Source of the DNA: JANPPS01 sp031428635
Lineage (GTDB): Bacteria; Pseudomonadota; Alphaproteobacteria; Acetobacterales; Acetobacteraceae
NCBI GenBank assembly: GCA_031428635.1
Contig: JANPPS010000334.1
Span: forward strand, 1 to 8,928
DNA length: 8,928 nt
Direction of reading: 5' to 3'
Below, one piece after another: positions 6,240 through 8,928 of this stretch (position 1 is its first letter; every line of letters begins with the position of its first letter). The position numbers and the translations under genes are program-made. The notes under the pieces are model-generated. The model was not told the origin of the DNA. It searched no databases and saw only the letters and a list, made by a program, of their open reading frames with translations.

Positions 6240-7486
6240 GACGTCCCCGCCAGTGCACCGATGAGCCCGGTCGCGCAGATCACCGCGGCGGTGGCGGCCA
6301 CGGCGTATAGATACCACCCCCGCAGCCGTGCCGCCGGCGGCAAGTACCGGGCGGCCAGGACCACTAACAGGCCCACCACCAGCGGCATCAGCAACGCGTT
6401 GATCACCTGCATGGCGATCGTGAGCCAAATGAGGTCCGGTACGACCAGCACCAGAACCGTGGCACCCACCACACCCGTACCGTACGATATCAGGAACCAG
6501 CGGCGGCGCAGGGTATCGTTACCGTCACGGCCGAAGCCCGCAGCCTCGGCCAATCCCCAAGCAAGAGCCAGGGAGCAGACGATGGCCGCCACCACCGCCG
6601 CGCCCACGACGCCGGCACCGAACACCAACCGGCCTGTGAACCCACCGAGCAACGGGGTCATAGCCTCGCTGATTTCTCCCACGCTAGTTATTGGCGCGCC
6701 CGCGTTATGCAGGCCGAGTGTCGCGGCGGCGGCGATGATCACCGACGCCGTGAGAATTTGCGTGAGCGTGGCGCCGATGGCCGTATCCCACCGGGCAGCG
6801 GTATAATGCTCGGGCCCGATCTGCTTTTCCGCCAAGGCCGAGGACTGGTAGAAGATCATCCAGGGATTGAACGTCGCCCCGATCAGCGCGGCACTGAGAT
6901 AGAGCGAGTGGCTTTCCGTATAATCGTGATGCGTCAGATCATGACCGATATCGGCCAGATGGGGGTGCGCCGTGTAGGCCACGACCAGGAAGCTCAGTTC
7001 GAACAGCCCGATCACGACCGCTATCCGCTCAACCCGGCGATACCGCCCTGACAGCACGATCAGCAGCAGCCCGGACGCCGCCAGCGGCAGCAACAGCCAC
7101 CGCGGCACGCCATACATCTCGCCCACGCCAGCAATTCCCACGAGTTCGGTGACGATCGAGCCGAGTGCTGTCAGCACCAGGGCACTTCCCGCCGCCCAGC
7201 CCCAGAACACACCGTAATGCGTGCGCACCAGCGCGCCGAAGCCTTGGCCGGAAAATAGCCCGAGCCGGACCGCCAATTCCTGGATCATATACAGCGGCAC
7301 GATCAGCAGCAGCGGTAGCGGCAGCAGCCGATAGCCCCATTCAGTGCCGCTTTGGGCCGCGGTGACGATGTTACCCACATCGGTGTCGGCCAGCATGACG
7401 AGCAGCCCGGGACCCCACACCCCCGCCATGGCCGATAGGCCGCGGGGGGGTACGAAGGCGGCGGGCCGGGGCGCGTCCCGTGTCAC
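6236..7486 (-). CDS. NRAMP-family divalent metal transporter with altered metal site
   Basis: NRAMP (SLC11) proteins are proton-coupled importers of Mn2+, Fe2+ and related metals in the inner membrane. The 416-residue product has the family length and about eleven hydrophobic helices. Helix 1 reads LADTDVGNIVTAAQSG (DVGN at 36-39) where the family usually has DPGN, so the metal-binding Asp and Asn remain. Helix 6 reads IGATFNPWMIFYQSS (residues 202-216), where canonical members have Met-Pro-His; the metal-selecting Met is Asn207 here and the His is Trp209. Related divergent NRAMP groups, including the Mg2+-transporting NRMT type, also depart from the canonical site, so the ion may not be Mn/Fe. 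The start is GTG at 7486, 7 bases after the preceding stop. An internal ATG at codon 20 is an alternative that would still keep helix 1. The gene is coupled to the downstream terC-family gene. Confidence 0.88.
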   Translation of the reverse strand: MTRDAPRPAAFVPPRGLSAMAGVWGPGLLVMLADTDVGNIVTAAQSGTEWGYRLLPLPLLLIVPLYMIQELAVRLGLFSGQGFGALVRTHYGVFWGWAAGSALVLTALGSIVTELVGIAGVGEMYGVPRWLLLPLAASGLLLIVLSGRYRRVERIAVVIGLFELSFLVVAYTAHPHLADIGHDLTHHDYTESHSLYLSAALIGATFNPWMIFYQSSALAEKQIGPEHYTAARWDTAIGATLTQILTASVIIAAAATLGLHNAGAPITSVGEISEAMTPLLGGFTGRLVFGAGVVGAAVVAAIVCSLALAWGLAEAAGFGRDGNDTLRRRWFLISYGTGVVGATVLVLVVPDLIWLTIAMQVINALLMPLVVGLLVVLAARYLPPAARLRGWYLYAVAATAAVICATGLIGALAGTS

Positions 7487-7493
7487 CGCGGTC

Positions 7494-7841
7494 TCAGCTG
7501 CCCCGATCGAGCAAGGTCGGATCGATCGGAAACTCCCGCCCGGCTTTGCCGCCGCCCAGGTTGGAGAACGGATTGATGTTCCAATAGTCGGCGGTAATTG
7601 CCGCCTTCATGCAGGTGAAGGTGCCCGCCGTACCGTGCCCGTATTCCGGCCTGGATTTTGGATAAAAATACCCGGTATCGGAATCGGCCCAGACTACAAC
7701 ATCCGCCACGCATTGTCCGGCTGCATCCGTATCGAGGCGGGGGACCGTGCCAAGTTCGAGCGGCGGGCGTTGCTGTGCGTAGCCGGCCTCGGTCCCCAGC
7801 AGCAGCAAGGCGACGGTGAAGCGGCTAATCCTGGCGCGCAC
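7494..7841 (-). CDS. Small exported protein of unknown function
   Basis: The 115-residue product has a clear signal peptide (basic MRARISR, hydrophobic LLLLG core, probable cleavage after residue 22, GYA/QQ). The mature part is about 93 residues with two cysteines (44 and 77) that could form a disulfide. Its centre (VVVWADSDTGYFYP, then YGHGTAGTFTCMKAAI) resembles small secreted hypothetical proteins with a 'VVWxNxxSGxYH...YG...GxYMCxxDA' pattern found in Proteobacteria. No function is known to me. The GTG start overlaps the end of the upstream gene by 17 bases, and the stop is 7 bases before the NRAMP gene, so it is part of the operon. It probably acts in the periplasm, and a link to metal supply there is only a guess. 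Confidence 0.72.
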   Translation of the reverse strand: MRARISRFTVALLLLGTEAGYAQQRPPLELGTVPRLDTDAAGQCVADVVVWADSDTGYFYPKSRPEYGHGTAGTFTCMKAAITADYWNINPFSNLGGGKAGREFPIDPTLLDRGS

Positions 7842-8523
7842 GATACTGCTTTCGGTACACGCCGGGCTCGGCCAGGATCGCCGCCCCTTCCAGTTCGAAC
7901 GCTTCGGCCCTGGCCCCTTCGATTACCCCGAATTCCAGCTCTGTTTCCTCACGCAGCACGGGAATGCATTGTGCCACGGGGGTTCCGCGTGGCAGCACGC
8001 AGGGTGTGCCTGGATCGAGCCAACGGGCCGGAAATAGCAGGCCGATTTGGTGAAAACGATCGCTATCGACCAGCCCGGTAAGGGTACGGAACGGTAAATC
8101 GTCGCGGTTGAGCGGATGCGTGGCCAGCAACGACCAACCGGCTGGCAATTCAACCGTCCAGAAGCCGACAAACTTGATCAGGTTGTCGTCACCGAACGGC
8201 GCGCCGGAGACCTGGGCGGCGGCATGGAAGTTAATCGGCGCCCGCGGCTGCCCGCATAGGCTGGAGGCCGGCGCGTCCCAGTTCCAGCTGAACACCCCGT
8301 CCACATACCGGACATCGCAGGGCAACAGAAACATGAGGCCGGTGCGCATGGCGTCCACGAAGGGCGGACACTGTTTCACGGTCCGGATTTCGGCCGCATC
8401 GTGCATGGCGGAGGCGGCCGTCATCGGCATGGCTTTCAGCCAATCGGGCAATGTCTGCCGCGCCAGCATGGGCCGCGGCAGCACGGCCTGTAGCGCCGGG
8501 TCACAGCGTAGGTGGATTTTCAT
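7825..8523 (-). CDS. DUF6065-like protein of unknown function
   Basis: The 232-residue product looks like the uncharacterised DUF6065 group; this name is from memory of the pattern and not checked. Visible blocks are LPDWLKAMP, TVKQCPPFVDAMRTGLMFLL, VDGVFSWNWD, IKFVGFWTVELPAGWSLLAT with HPLNRDDLPFRTLTGLVDSD, and PCVLPRGTPVAQCIPVLREE. The last block resembles the end of a small beta-rich fold. There is no signal peptide or membrane helix. The start is ATG 8523-8521, overlapping the glycerol-kinase stop by 4 bases (ATGA). The frame is open a further 82 codons upstream to 8769, but that part is the kinase gene read in another frame. The fixed place between glpK and the metal-transport genes is either a functional link or simple operon packing; sequence alone does not decide. 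Confidence 0.75.
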   Translation of the reverse strand: MKIHLRCDPALQAVLPRPMLARQTLPDWLKAMPMTAASAMHDAAEIRTVKQCPPFVDAMRTGLMFLLPCDVRYVDGVFSWNWDAPASSLCGQPRAPINFHAAAQVSGAPFGDDNLIKFVGFWTVELPAGWSLLATHPLNRDDLPFRTLTGLVDSDRFHQIGLLFPARWLDPGTPCVLPRGTPVAQCIPVLREETELEFGVIEGARAEAFELEGAAILAEPGVYRKQYRARQD

Positions 8524-8928
8524 GTGAGGTTGGTCCGGGCCCGGCGCACCGCCACGTCCCAGCCACGCACAAGGTCGGACCGGGCCTCTGCGGACATCAG
8601 CGTCTGCCAGGTGCGGTCGGCCCAATACAGCCGGGCGAGGTCGTCGAGCGATTGGCAAAGGCCGGATTGCAAAGTGGCCAAACACGCGACCCCCAAGGCC
8701 GTCGTCTCTGTCACCGCGGCGCGCGCAACCGGCATCCTGGTTACATCGGCCACGCACTGCATCAGCCACGCGTTAGACGTCATACCGCCATCGACGCGTA
8801 GGGCGGCGGCCTCGGCAATACCGTCCTGCCGCATAGCGCCGATGAGGTCATTGGTCTGCAGCGCTACCGCCTCCAGCGTTGCGCGGACGACGTGCGCGGC
8901 GGTGGCATTACGGTCAAAGCCGCAGATT
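8520..8928 (-). CDS. glpK: Glycerol kinase, C-terminal part (5' partial)
   Basis: Glycerol kinase phosphorylates glycerol to sn-glycerol 3-phosphate with ATP. About 135 C-terminal residues are present and the rest lies beyond the right edge. The segment HVVRATLEAVALQTNDLIGA, then LRVDGGMTSNAWLMQCVADV, then MPVARAAVTETTALGVACLA is the FGGY-kinase C-terminal nucleotide-binding region, with the DGGM and TETTALG signatures matching glycerol kinases rather than xylulo- or ribulokinases. The ending GWDVAVRRAR is the usual last helix. There are no stops or shifts in the part seen. As the first visible gene of the leftward operon it may carry the promoter upstream, outside the window. Other FGGY kinases are a less likely alternative. 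Confidence 0.88.
   Translation of the reverse strand, partial: ICGFDRNATAAHVVRATLEAVALQTNDLIGAMRQDGIAEAAALRVDGGMTSNAWLMQCVADVTRMPVARAAVTETTALGVACLATLQSGLCQSLDDLARLYWADRTWQTLMSAEARSDLVRGWDVAVRRARTNLT

Noticed and set aside
6240..6300. yybP-ykoY manganese riboswitch before the TerC/YjbE gene
   Set aside because: The preceding gene overlaps the start by 4 bases and the upstream DNA is NRAMP coding sequence, leaving no leader.
6240..6428. 63-codon N-terminal extension of the TerC-family protein up to an ATG at 6428
   Set aside because: The extension is Arg/Gly/His-rich without TerC similarity and is the NRAMP 3' end in another frame; the GTG at 6239 with a GTGA overlap fits the family start.
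8524..8769. 82-codon N-terminal extension of the DUF6065-like protein
   Set aside because: It is the glycerol-kinase gene read in another frame; ATG 8523 gives an ATGA overlap and the expected N-terminus.

Overview
The window is GC-rich bacterial DNA. The substrate-binding protein and the coding style fit an alphaproteobacterium, perhaps of the Acetobacteraceae/Rhodospirillales type. That placement is inferred from family resemblance alone, with no marker gene or rRNA to confirm it. No rRNA, tRNA, CRISPR array or transposase gene was seen.

Left part (1-2703, + strand). The window opens in the C-terminal half of a branched-chain amino-acid/amide-type ABC transporter substrate-binding protein, ending at 679. 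A 37-codon ORF starts on its stop codon. About 1.2 kb follows without an intact gene. It holds an A/T-richer stretch (about 790-930), a perfect CRP-type palindrome (951-966) inside a short RCC1-like reading frame, and a decayed RHS/YD-repeat gene (about 1171-1833) that runs through two frames and two in-frame stops. The last RHS frame is open straight into a TPR-repeat protein gene, whose own start is probably 1903 or 1915.

Right part (2611-8928, - strand). Eight genes lie head to tail, with overlaps of 1-17 bases or gaps of 7-13 bases, so they very probably form one operon read from right to left: glycerol kinase (partial), a DUF6065-like protein, a small exported protein, an NRAMP-type divalent metal transporter, a TerC-family membrane protein, HflK, HflC and a multi-spanning membrane protein with a signal peptide. 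The promoter lies beyond the right edge. The last gene overlaps the 3' end of the TPR gene tail to tail by 93 bases.

How they may work together (inference): the core is a metal-uptake-type transporter (NRAMP) translationally coupled to a probable metal-export-type protein (TerC/YjbE), followed by the SPFH pair HflK/HflC, which in well-studied bacteria forms a membrane cage around the FtsH protease. The unknown membrane protein at the end is coupled to hflC and may belong to the same membrane assembly. The NRAMP homologue keeps the metal-binding Asp and Asn of helix 1 but has Asn in place of the family's metal-selecting Met in helix 6, so its ion specificity is open. This operon, with its three uncharacterised members, is the most interesting part of the window. 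The RHS-TPR junction is the most interesting rearrangement.
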